Below are positions 1-7,290 of a stretch of 17,087 nucleotides of DNA, piece by piece. A model generated the notes under the pieces. It made no database searches. It had not been told where the DNA came from and saw only the letters and a list, made by a program, of their open reading frames with translations. Origin of the DNA: Methanobrevibacter sp. (GTDB lineage: Archaea > Methanobacteriota > Methanobacteria > Methanobacteriales > Methanobacteriaceae); NCBI GenBank assembly GCA_021442885.1, contig JABUVA010000002.1, positions 1 through 17,087 on the forward strand. Reading direction: 5' to 3'. The translations under genes and the position numbers were made by a program. Position 1 is the first letter of the stretch. Each line of letters opens with the position of its first letter.

Positions 1-372
1 GGTATGAAGTTTGTTAGTTATAATGCTAATATGGGTACTTTTGATCCTAATACTGGTGTTTGGAGTGTTGGTGATTTGGAAGCTGGTAAAATTGCTTATT
101 TAGAGTTATATTCAATAGCTACTGTTGCAGGTGAGTTTACTAACTTTGTAAATGTTACTTCTGATACTCCTGAGATTAGTTATGATGATAATTTTGCTAA
201 TTTCACTGTTTCAGTTAAAAAACATAAAGTGCCTTCTAATGAGTCTAATGATACTGGTATTCCTGGTTGTAATTTAGATTCTGGTGTAATGTTAAAAACT
301 GGTAATCCTGTTTTAGTGTTATTACTTGCACTATTGTTCTCATTAATAGGATTTAGACAAAGAAAAGAATAA
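1..372 (+). CDS. Adhesin-like surface protein, C-terminal fragment (DUF11-type repeat plus membrane anchor)
   Basis: This is only the end of a gene. The frame is open at base 1, so the ATG at base 4 is an internal methionine and the true start lies upstream of the window. About the first 70 residues look like the end of a DUF11-type beta-sandwich repeat (a W-S-V-G-D-L-x-A-G core, then an F-x-N-x-V-N-V-T-S-D strand and a D-D-N-F-A-N strand), common in large adhesin-like proteins of Methanobrevibacter and Methanosphaera. A polar Ser/Asn/Thr-rich linker follows. The tail has K-T-G-N-P, about 17 hydrophobic residues (VLVLLLALLFSLIGF) and a short basic end R-Q-R-K-E, which should anchor the protein with its bulk outside the cell. 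The family call is good; ligand and size cannot be known from this fragment. Confidence 0.8.
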   Translation, partial: GMKFVSYNANMGTFDPNTGVWSVGDLEAGKIAYLELYSIATVAGEFTNFVNVTSDTPEISYDDNFANFTVSVKKHKVPSNESNDTGIPGCNLDSGVMLKTGNPVLVLLLALLFSLIGFRQRKE

Positions 373-402
373 TTTTAATTCTTTTCTACTTTTTCTTTTT
401 TT
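361..402 (+). terminator. Hairpin plus T-tract terminator of the adhesin gene
   Basis: A perfect 10-bp inverted repeat (AGAAAAGAAT at 361-370, ATTCTTTTCT at 378-387) with a 7-nt loop begins in the last codons of the adhesin and includes the first base of its stop codon. It is followed by a pyrimidine stretch (388-402) ending in seven T. The stem plus U-rich tail fits an intrinsic terminator; in archaea the U-tract is probably the main signal. Confidence 0.65.
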
Positions 403-497
403 AAATTAATTTTTCATAACTTAATCATATAACAAGATTTTTTTAAAAAACTTTTTCACTATCTTTTAACAAATTTTATCTGTAAATTAAAAAATCA

Positions 498-520
498 CGA
501 TAAATTTTTATAATTTTATT
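498..520 (+). promoter_or_regulatory. Possible TATA/BRE promoter of the hisS-hisI-PINA run
   Basis: The 199-bp gap between the adhesin and hisS is almost pure A/T and has no ORF or RNA gene that I can see. Within it, a purine-containing stretch near 495-502 followed by TAAATTTTTATAATTTTATT resembles an archaeal BRE/TATA element. Transcription about 25 bases downstream would leave a leader of roughly 30 nt carrying the GGAG ribosome site at about 561-564. In such AT-rich DNA TATA-like words arise by chance, and a second candidate lies at about 530-550. Confidence 0.35.
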
Positions 521-571
521 AATGAATATTTACATATTAATTTAATATTAATAATATATTGGAGTAAAAAA

Positions 572-1870
572 ATGGAATTCAATAAACCTAGAGGAACAAG
601 AGATTTTCTTTTTGATGAGATGAGACATAGAAATGAAGTTGCAAGTTCCTTACGAAATGTTTTTGAAAATTATGGATATCAAGAGATTAAGACTCCTCTT
701 TTTGAAGAATTAAAATTGTTTACCACAAAATCTGGCGAGGAAATTATTGATCAATTATATAATTTCACTGATAAATCTAATCGTGAATTAGCTTTAAGAC
801 CTGAAATTACAGCTCCTGTAGCTAGATTATATCTTAATGAACTTCAAAAATCATCTTCAAAACCAATTAAGCTTTATTATTATGGAAGTTGTTTTAGATA
901 TGAAAGACCTCAAAAAGGTCGTTTTAGACAATTTTGGCAGTTTGGATGCGAGTTAATTGGTGCTAAATCTCCTGAAGGAGAAGCTGAAGTTATAGCTATG
1001 TGTAATGATTCTTTAGATAAAATTGGAATTACTGGTGCTGATATTAATATTAATCATTTAGGAATTATTAGAGGTTTATTTAAGCATTTTAATATAGATG
1101 CTGCAACACAAAGGGAAGTAATGGTTGTTATTGATAAAGGTGATAAAGAACTATTGGAAGAATCATTAATTGGAGAGAATCCTTTAATTGATAGCGAGGA
1201 ATTAAATCAAGTTTTAATTAAATTAATTGATCTTGTTGGTGATAAAAGTATTCTTAAAGATATCGAAGAATTAATTAAAGAATATGAAGAACCAAAAGAC
1301 TCTTTTGAAGAGCTTAAACAGCTTGTTGAAACTTTAAATAGTTTTGGTGTTAATAATTATACAATTAATCTTGGTGTTGCTCGTGGACTTGATTATTACA
1401 CAGGTATTGTTTTTGAAGTATATATTCCAGAACTTGGTGCTCAAAAACAAGTTTGTGGTGGTGGAACCTATAGTTTAATTAAAGTCTTTGGAGGAGAGGA
1501 AATTGAATCAACAGGATTTGCATTTGGATTTGATAGATTAATGAATGCAATTGAAGAGCTTACAGATCAAAAAGAATTAGGATCACATATTGATGTTTAT
1601 ATAGCTCCAATTAACGAAGAAGTTCGCCCAAAGGCATTTGAAATAGCACAACTACTTAGAAGAAATGGAATAGCTTGTGATGTTGATTTAAACCGTAAGA
1701 AGTTTAAAAAATTAATGAATCATGCTAATAATTTAAAAGTAGAAAAAGTAATAATTGTTGGGCCTAAAGACCTTGAAGAAAACAATGTCACTTTAAAAGA
1801 TATGAATAGTGGAGAACAAGATATAATTAGCATCGATAGCATTGTAAATACATTAAAAGAAGAGGAATAA
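572..1870 (+). CDS. hisS: Histidyl-tRNA synthetase
   Basis: A class II aminoacyl-tRNA synthetase that joins histidine to tRNA-His using ATP in the cytoplasm. Visible signatures are motif 1 around residues 34-45 (Y-G-Y-x-E-I-x-T-P-x-F-E), motif 2 at about 102-130 ([14 protein letters not shown]), the histidine-binding HisA segment A-R-G-L-D-Y-Y-T-G at 270-278, and motif 3 G-F-A-F-G-F-D-R-L with the catalytic arginine at 322. Residues from about 340 form the anticodon-binding domain. The 432-aa length is normal for HisS. The ATG follows a GGAG site at good spacing. hisI starts one base after its stop codon, with the hisI ribosome site inside the end of hisS, so the two are surely co-transcribed. 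The N-terminal P-R-G-T-R-D-F motif separates it from the HisZ paralogue family, together with the intact motifs. Confidence 0.97.
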   Translation: MEFNKPRGTRDFLFDEMRHRNEVASSLRNVFENYGYQEIKTPLFEELKLFTTKSGEEIIDQLYNFTDKSNRELALRPEITAPVARLYLNELQKSSSKPIKLYYYGSCFRYERPQKGRFRQFWQFGCELIGAKSPEGEAEVIAMCNDSLDKIGITGADININHLGIIRGLFKHFNIDAATQREVMVVIDKGDKELLEESLIGENPLIDSEELNQVLIKLIDLVGDKSILKDIEELIKEYEEPKDSFEELKQLVETLNSFGVNNYTINLGVARGLDYYTGIVFEVYIPELGAQKQVCGGGTYSLIKVFGGEEIESTGFAFGFDRLMNAIEELTDQKELGSHIDVYIAPINEEVRPKAFEIAQLLRRNGIACDVDLNRKKFKKLMNHANNLKVEKVIIVGPKDLEENNVTLKDMNSGEQDIISIDSIVNTLKEEE

Positions 1871-1871
1871 T

Positions 1872-2279
1872 ATGAATATTAATTTTAGGCATGAAATAAA
1901 TGGAGAAAAACTTATTACTGCTATTGCTCAAGATTATGATACTAATGAAATCTTGATGGTAGCTAATATGAATGAAGAAGCTTTAAAAAAAACTATTGAA
2001 ACTGGTAAAGCACATTACTGGAGTACCTCTAGAAATAAACAATGGTTAAAAGGTGAAAGTTCAGGCCATGTGCAAGATGTTAAAGAAATTCTTGTTGACT
2101 GTGATATGGATGCAATAATCTTAAAAATAAAACAAAAAGGAGCTGCCTGTCATGAAGGATATTACTCCTGCTTTTTTAGAAAACTTAACATTGATAAAAA
2201 GCTAGATATACTTGAACTTAGCGATGATGATGTAGAAGTTATATCTGAAAGATTATTCAATCCTGATGATATATACTAG
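1872..2279 (+). CDS. hisI: Phosphoribosyl-AMP cyclohydrolase
   Basis: Opens the adenine ring of N1-(5-phosphoribosyl)-AMP, the third step of histidine biosynthesis. The 135-aa protein is the stand-alone archaeal form without a fused HisE pyrophosphohydrolase domain. The metal-site signature is complete: D-C-D-M-D at residues 76-80 and A-C-H-E-G-Y-Y-S-C with cysteines 93 and 100, which with Cys77 give the zinc ligands known for this family. The substrate-binding [17 protein letters not shown] segment is at 50-66. The ATG lies one base past the hisS stop and uses GAGGAA at the end of hisS. The PINA gene follows after 6 bases. No other his biosynthetic gene is in the window. Confidence 0.97.
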   Translation: MNINFRHEINGEKLITAIAQDYDTNEILMVANMNEEALKKTIETGKAHYWSTSRNKQWLKGESSGHVQDVKEILVDCDMDAIILKIKQKGAACHEGYYSCFFRKLNIDKKLDILELSDDDVEVISERLFNPDDIY

Positions 2280-2285
2280 GAGTAG

Positions 2286-4157
2286 ATGAAATTGGAAAAT
2301 CATAATCTTAAAACAATAGTTCCTGATACAAGTGCTGTTGTTGATGGTGCAATATCAAAACTTATTGATGAAAATAATCTAGATTATCCTGAAATTATTG
2401 TTCCTGAAGCTGTTGTTTGTGAATTAGAGCATCAAGCTAATGCTAACATGACTCAAGGTATTGATGGACTTAAAGAACTTCAAAGACTTCAAGAAGCAAA
2501 TGAAAACAATGAGCTAATTATTACATTTAAAGGAAAACGACCAACTAATTATGACATAGAAAAAGCAAAATCTGGTGAAATAGATGCTATTATTCGTGAT
2601 ATTGCTCGTAGTGAATTTGCAACATTAGTTACAAATGACATAATCCAAGCAGAAACTGCTAAAGCACAGGGTATTTCTGTTTATTATGTTGAACAAGAAC
2701 ATTCATACCAACTATCAGAATTACCATTTGAAAAATACTTTGATGATGAGACAATGTCAATTCATCTTAAAGAAGACACAATTCCTTTAGCAAAAAAAGG
2801 AACTCCGGGAAATATAAAATTAGTGGAAATTGACTCTAAACCAACAACATATAAAGAAATTAGAGAAGATTATGAAGAAATTCTAAGAGAAACTAGGAAT
2901 AATCCAAAAGTATTTTTAGAATCAAGAGGTAATGGTTCTGCTATTGTACAAGCAGGAACCTATAGGATTTCACTAGCTAAACCTCCTTTTTCTGATTCCC
3001 CTGAAATAACTGTTGTTAAACCTGTAACAACTAAAGATTTATCTGAATACAATATTTCAGATAAATTAATGGATAAAATTAAAAATAATGCAGAGGGAAT
3101 ACTTGTTTCAGGTTCTCCAGGAGCAGGTAAAAGTACATTTGTTCAAGCACTAGCTAATTATTATAATAGTCAAGGAAAAGTTGTTAAAACAATGGAATCT
3201 CCTAGGGATTTACAATTACCAGATTCTATATCTCAATACGCACCATTAGATGGAGATATGGAGAACACTGCTGATGTACTTTTATTAGTAAGGCCAGATT
3301 ATACAATTTATGATGAGCTAAGAAAAACAAAGGACTTTGAGATATTTTCAGATATGAGAATGGCTGGTGTTGGAATGATAGGTGTTGTTCATGCAACAAG
3401 ACCAATTGATGCAATTCAAAGAATATCCTCAAGAGTAGACCTTGGTGTAATTACATCAGTAGTAGATACAAGTATATATATTGAAAATGGTGAAATTAAA
3501 GGAGTTTATGAAACCATAATGACTGTTAAAGTTCCATCAGGAATGAAGGAAGCTGATCTTGCTCGTCCAGTTATAGAAATTCGTGATTTTGAATCAGGAG
3601 ATCTTAAACATGAAATTTACACTTATGGTGAACAGACAATTGTAATGGATGTTGAACTAGCTAAACAACAAAAAGAAAGTAGTAATAATAAGTCTTCTGT
3701 GGACATAATAGCTGAAAAAGAAATTTTAAGAAAAATTAAAAAGCTTATTCCTAAATCAAAAGTAGATGTTGAAGTGATATCTCCAAACAGGGCTAATATT
3801 TATATTAATGAAAAATACATTCCAAAAATTATTGGTAAAAATGGTGCTAGAATAGCTGAAATTGAAAATGAAATTGGTATTAGTTTAGGTGTTGAAGTTT
3901 TAGAAGATAGTAAAGATCACATTCCATTAAATAAAAGAGTTGAAGTTGATGTAATTGAAACAGCTAAACAATTAATTTTAGATATGGGAAGGTCTAATGA
4001 TGGTGAAAACTTTGATGTTTATATAAATGATGACTATATTTTAACAGCTACTACCAGTAAAAAAGGTGAAATTAAAATTAAAAAAGGTATTGAACTTTCA
4101 GACTTAATCAATGATGCAATTGAATCTGGACAGGTTATTACTGCTATTAAAAAATAG
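2286..4157 (+). CDS. PINA-type protein: PIN domain, PilT/VirB11-like ATPase and KH domain
   Basis: A three-part archaeal ATPase. Residues 1 to about 140 form a PIN domain with the four expected acidic residues D14, E46, D100 and D118. A PilT/VirB11-like ATPase follows: Walker A G-S-P-G-A-G-K-S-T at 276-284, an acidic box P-D-Y-T-I-Y-D-E-L-R near 335-345, and a histidine box V-V-H-A-T-R-P-I-D-A near 370. A KH nucleic-acid-binding domain with its G-K-N-G loop at 517-520 sits near the C-terminus (total 623 aa). This order matches Sulfolobus PINA, reported to form hexamers, drive Holliday-junction branch migration, and interact with Hjm and Hjc. Older annotation calls it a PilT-family ATPase, but no pilus or secretion partner is present. 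Start: ATG three bases after a GGAG that overlaps the hisI stop. Role in this organism is inferred from homology. Confidence 0.88.
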   Translation: MKLENHNLKTIVPDTSAVVDGAISKLIDENNLDYPEIIVPEAVVCELEHQANANMTQGIDGLKELQRLQEANENNELIITFKGKRPTNYDIEKAKSGEIDAIIRDIARSEFATLVTNDIIQAETAKAQGISVYYVEQEHSYQLSELPFEKYFDDETMSIHLKEDTIPLAKKGTPGNIKLVEIDSKPTTYKEIREDYEEILRETRNNPKVFLESRGNGSAIVQAGTYRISLAKPPFSDSPEITVVKPVTTKDLSEYNISDKLMDKIKNNAEGILVSGSPGAGKSTFVQALANYYNSQGKVVKTMESPRDLQLPDSISQYAPLDGDMENTADVLLLVRPDYTIYDELRKTKDFEIFSDMRMAGVGMIGVVHATRPIDAIQRISSRVDLGVITSVVDTSIYIENGEIKGVYETIMTVKVPSGMKEADLARPVIEIRDFESGDLKHEIYTYGEQTIVMDVELAKQQKESSNNKSSVDIIAEKEILRKIKKLIPKSKVDVEVISPNRANIYINEKYIPKIIGKNGARIAEIENEIGISLGVEVLEDSKDHIPLNKRVEVDVIETAKQLILDMGRSNDGENFDVYINDDYILTATTSKKGEIKIKKGIELSDLINDAIESGQVITAIKK

Positions 4158-4169
4158 GAATGTAAAATT

Positions 4170-4913
4170 ATGAAAATAGGTGCTTCAACATTATGTGGAT
4201 TTAAAGATAGTATTGAAAGTAATTTGGATTATTTTGAAGAATTAGGAATTAGATATGCTGAAATTCTTCATCAATTTCCAAATGAGCAATTAAACACTGA
4301 TTCTTTAAATTCTTATAATCTTAAATATAGTATTCACTCTCCAATTCTCAATATTAACATTGGTTCTTTAAATAAGGCTATTAGAAAAGCTTCAATTGCT
4401 GAAATTAAAAAATCAATAGATCTTGCTAATAAAATTGACTGTGATATTGTAGTTGTTCATCCTGGTATGATTCCTTTTCTTGGAAAAGACTATGAAGATT
4501 TTATTTATGGTCTTACTAACAGTGCTATAAAAGAACTTGGAGAATATGGTAATGATTTAGGGGTTATAACAACTATTGAAAATATGCCTGCTTTTGAAGG
4601 GATGATGTATCAAAATATTGAAAGTTTAACTAATACTCTTGAAGAATATAATATGTTTATGACTTTAGATGTTGGTCATGCTAATCATACTAATCATAGG
4701 CCTAATGAAATGTATTCTAATAGAGTAAAACATATTCATATTCATGATAATACTTCTTTAGATGATGAACACTTAGCATTAGGTGAAGGAGATATTGATT
4801 TAAAGACCATTATAGGAATTTATGAGGAAAATAAATTTGATGGAGTATATACTATTGAAGTTAATACTCCTGAAGCTGTTAAAAAAAGTTTAAGCTATTT
4901 AAATAGTTTATAA
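4170..4913 (+). CDS. Xylose-isomerase-like TIM-barrel metal enzyme (sugar isomerase / endonuclease IV superfamily)
   Basis: A 247-aa alpha/beta barrel of the AP-endonuclease-2 superfamily, which includes sugar-phosphate isomerases/epimerases and endonuclease IV. Putative metal ligands are H56 (in I-H-S-P), H97 (V-V-H-P-G), E137 (I-E-N-M-P), D167 and H170 (L-D-V-G-H), H190 (H-I-H-I-H-D), D199 and H201 (D-E-H-L-x-L-G-E-G) and E230 (T-I-E-V). By position these resemble the full nine-ligand zinc set of endonuclease IV, not just the four or five of typical isomerases. Archaeal uncharacterised members of the isomerase group also share several of these motifs, so the substrate is open. It is somewhat shorter than Endo IV (about 280 aa). 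It starts 12 bases after the PINA stop, probably in the same transcript, and ends 2 bases from the convergent hef stop. Confidence 0.82.
   Translation: MKIGASTLCGFKDSIESNLDYFEELGIRYAEILHQFPNEQLNTDSLNSYNLKYSIHSPILNINIGSLNKAIRKASIAEIKKSIDLANKIDCDIVVVHPGMIPFLGKDYEDFIYGLTNSAIKELGEYGNDLGVITTIENMPAFEGMMYQNIESLTNTLEEYNMFMTLDVGHANHTNHRPNEMYSNRVKHIHIHDNTSLDDEHLALGEGDIDLKTIIGIYEENKFDGVYTIEVNTPEAVKKSLSYLNSL
4881..4910 (-). terminator. Possible hef terminator lying inside the end of the TIM-barrel gene
   Basis: Reading leftward past the hef stop codon, an imperfect inverted repeat centred on CTATTTAAATAG (4895-4906; arms extend to 4891-4910 with one mismatch) is followed by AAC and seven T (4881-4887 read on the minus strand). 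It sits in the last codons of the opposite gene. The stem is weak and A/T-rich, so the T-tract is the better part of the evidence. Confidence 0.35.
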
Positions 4914-4915
4914 TA

Positions 4916-7234
4916 TTAAATTAATTTTTGATCTTTTACTTCTTCTTTAAAATGTAAGTATTTACTATCAAGAACTTTCCTAATATTTTTAGCTGTTTTT
5001 TTACCAATACCTTCTACTTCTTGTAATTCATCTTCAGATGCATTAATAACATTACTTACAGTTCCGAAATGTTCTAGTAAATTTTTAGCATGAATAGGTC
5101 CAATATTTGGAAGGGATTCAATAATAAAAACTTGTTGTTCCCATATATTAGTAGGTTTCCTTTCAGTTCTTAATGTAATTGGAGTTTTGTCGCCTTTTTG
5201 TTCTCTAATAGCTATTCTTTTTATCATAGCTGCTGTATCTTGGGCATTTCTTGTAGGAATTATACTTATTCCAAAATCAAGTGCTATTGAAGCTATTGAT
5301 CCTCTTATTGCATTAGGATTTATAAATCCAGAATATAAATCATCACCTTCAAGGATTATTATAGGTTTTTTAAATTCTTCTCGTAATTCATTTGCCTGTT
5401 TAAAAAGTCGTTTATCAATAATAGAATCTACAAAGTCTTTTGCAGTTTTTCTTTCAATAGCTACTTCTTCACTTACTTGGTAATCACCAACAGTCATTGT
5501 TTTAACTTGAACATCCATATCCATTTCAGATAAGTGTCTAATAACTTTAGAATTACCTTCTCTTGTATCTGCATAAACTATTGGTTTATCTCCTGTACTT
5601 TTTTTAGGCTCTTTAACTTTAACCTTTTTTTGAGTTTCCATTCTCTCAATTGCAGTTTCATTAAGTTCTTTTATAATTTCAGGATTAATTAATTGGTATT
5701 TCATCCTGTCTTCTCTATGTATTGAAGCCCAATAAAAGGCTTCATCCATTGTTTCTTCTGTTACAAGAACTTTAACTCGTCCTGTTCTTTTACGGCCTGT
5801 TCTTCCTCTTCTTTGAATCATTCGAACTTCTGATGGAACTGGTTCATATAAGATTACTAAATCTACTGCTGGTATATCAATACCTTCTTCAGCTACACTT
5901 GTTGATATTAAAACATCATATTCTCCTTTTTTAAAGGATTTTATAATTTCTTTTTGTTCTTTTTGGGATAATCCTTTTGTGCCATCTCGTGATGCTTGAC
6001 CGTAGAATTTTGCTGATTTAATTCCTTCTTTTTCAAGTTTAGCATGAATTGCTTCAACTGTATCTCTGTATTGGGTAAATACCATTACTTTAGAGTTTTT
6101 ATTGTTTTGGTTATTACTAAATCGTTCTGATTGTAATTTAGTCTGACCATCATCAAATAATTCTTTTTTTAGAATTTTAGTTAGTTTTCTTAATTTTGGA
6201 TGTTCTAATCCGTCTTTTTCAGATTTTTTAGATAATTTTATTGCTCTTGAAAAGTTAGGATCTTTAATTAATGATTTTGCTGCTTTTGTTTGTTTTTTTC
6301 TAAGTCTTGATACATATTTGTTAAAAGTTGAAACTCCTTGTGTTTCAATAAGTTCTAGTGAATGTTGTAAGTTTATCACTGCTGTTAAAAGGGATATTGC
6401 TCTAAAACATTCTTTGTTAGGATTTACTGATCTTGCAATAGTGCTGTGAACTCTTCCTCTTGCATTTAAAATATCTTTTTTAGTTACAGATATTGTGTTT
6501 ATAACTTTCATATTTTTAAGAGCTTTAAGTCTTAATTTAAGGGCTTTGTTAACTAAATCTTTTATTTTGTTAAGCTCATCAGACATTTTAACTCTTACCC
6601 AGTCAATTTTAACAGGATTAAAATATGGTTTTACATCTGCATCATCTTCACTTTTAACTACAATATTTTGTATGAATAAATTTTGGCAAACTTCTTTTAT
6701 TTTTTCTTTATCAGAACCTGGTGATGCTGTAAGAGCTAAAATTAGATTATATTTTGATTCTTTAGCATATCTTGAAGCTAAATAAACATATGAATAAGCA
6801 CCAACACCATGGTGACATTCATCAAAAACTATAAGGGATATGTCCTCTAAGGTATATCTTCCATTAAGTAAATCTGATTCTACTGTTTGTGGTGTTGCAG
6901 ATATTACTCTAGATTCTTTCCATCGTTTTACTCTATCTTCTGTTTTGACAGCACCGGTAATTGAACTACATGGAACATTTAAGAATTCTTTAAAACTATT
7001 TTCATGTTGTATAGCTAAAGGTTTACTAGGTGATAAAATTAGAACTTTTGAATTTTTCACTTTTTCTAATCTATCTGATGCAACAAGAATTGCCATGATT
7101 GTTTTTCCTAAAGCTGTAGGTGCAACAATCATTGTATTTCCTTTTCTCAAAACATCTGCAGCTAGTACTTGTTGATATAATCTAGATTCAATAGAATTTG
7201 GTTTTATTAATGGATGTTCAATATAGTTTACCAT
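4916..7234 (-). CDS. hef: Hef: FANCM-like helicase fused to XPF/MUS81-type nuclease
   Basis: A fork-structure-specific helicase and endonuclease of euryarchaea that processes stalled forks and branched DNA. The N-terminal SF2 helicase shows a Q-like motif R-L-Y-Q-Q at 18-22, Walker A A-P-T-A-L-G-K-T at 38-45 (K44), D-E-C-H at 138-141 and motif VI Q-R-R-G-R-T-G-R at 474-481. A helical insert lies between the two RecA lobes. The C-terminal ERCC4 nuclease is intact: D-T-R-E-G upstream, G-D-Y at 583-585, E-R-K at 594-596 and D600. A tandem helix-hairpin-helix domain follows from about 700 (L-P-N-I-G-P and V-E-G-I-G-K-K-T-A). The 772-aa length is usual for Hef, and all catalytic motifs are kept, so both activities are expected. 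No clear ribosome site precedes the ATG. Confidence 0.96.
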   Translation of the reverse strand: MVNYIEHPLIKPNSIESRLYQQVLAADVLRKGNTMIVAPTALGKTIMAILVASDRLEKVKNSKVLILSPSKPLAIQHENSFKEFLNVPCSSITGAVKTEDRVKRWKESRVISATPQTVESDLLNGRYTLEDISLIVFDECHHGVGAYSYVYLASRYAKESKYNLILALTASPGSDKEKIKEVCQNLFIQNIVVKSEDDADVKPYFNPVKIDWVRVKMSDELNKIKDLVNKALKLRLKALKNMKVINTISVTKKDILNARGRVHSTIARSVNPNKECFRAISLLTAVINLQHSLELIETQGVSTFNKYVSRLRKKQTKAAKSLIKDPNFSRAIKLSKKSEKDGLEHPKLRKLTKILKKELFDDGQTKLQSERFSNNQNNKNSKVMVFTQYRDTVEAIHAKLEKEGIKSAKFYGQASRDGTKGLSQKEQKEIIKSFKKGEYDVLISTSVAEEGIDIPAVDLVILYEPVPSEVRMIQRRGRTGRKRTGRVKVLVTEETMDEAFYWASIHREDRMKYQLINPEIIKELNETAIERMETQKKVKVKEPKKSTGDKPIVYADTREGNSKVIRHLSEMDMDVQVKTMTVGDYQVSEEVAIERKTAKDFVDSIIDKRLFKQANELREEFKKPIIILEGDDLYSGFINPNAIRGSIASIALDFGISIIPTRNAQDTAAMIKRIAIREQKGDKTPITLRTERKPTNIWEQQVFIIESLPNIGPIHAKNLLEHFGTVSNVINASEDELQEVEGIGKKTAKNIRKVLDSKYLHFKEEVKDQKLI

Positions 7235-7248
7235 ATTTTAAATATTAG

Positions 7249-7265
7249 TTTTTTATATTTAAAAG
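7249..7265 (-). promoter_or_regulatory. hef: Possible TATA box of hef (leaderless transcript likely)
   Basis: In the 56-bp gap upstream of hef the minus strand reads CTTTTAAATATAAAAAAC, a good archaeal TATA-like word, roughly 15-31 bases before the ATG. No GGAG or GGTGA lies between it and the ATG. Box position and missing ribosome site together suggest transcription starting at or very near the start codon. Confidence 0.4.
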
Positions 7266-7290
7266 TATAACGAGAGTGTTTGAAAAGTAA

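Noticed and set aside
373..571. Possible small RNA or riboswitch in the gap before hisS
   Set aside because: Apart from the terminator hairpin at its left end, the gap is nearly pure A/T with only A/T palindromes such as T6A6 near 437-450 and no conserved structured core.
2286..4157. Type IV pilus or secretion ATPase function for the PilT-like gene
   Set aside because: The PIN domain with intact acids, the C-terminal KH domain and the absence of any pilin or membrane partner point to the PINA family instead.
5187..7175. Several plus-strand open frames of about 100 codons opposite hef (5187-5483, 6495-6785, 6840-7175)
   Set aside because: They lie entirely antisense to the conserved helicase/nuclease domains, have no ribosome sites and resemble no family; they are by-products of AT-rich codon use.
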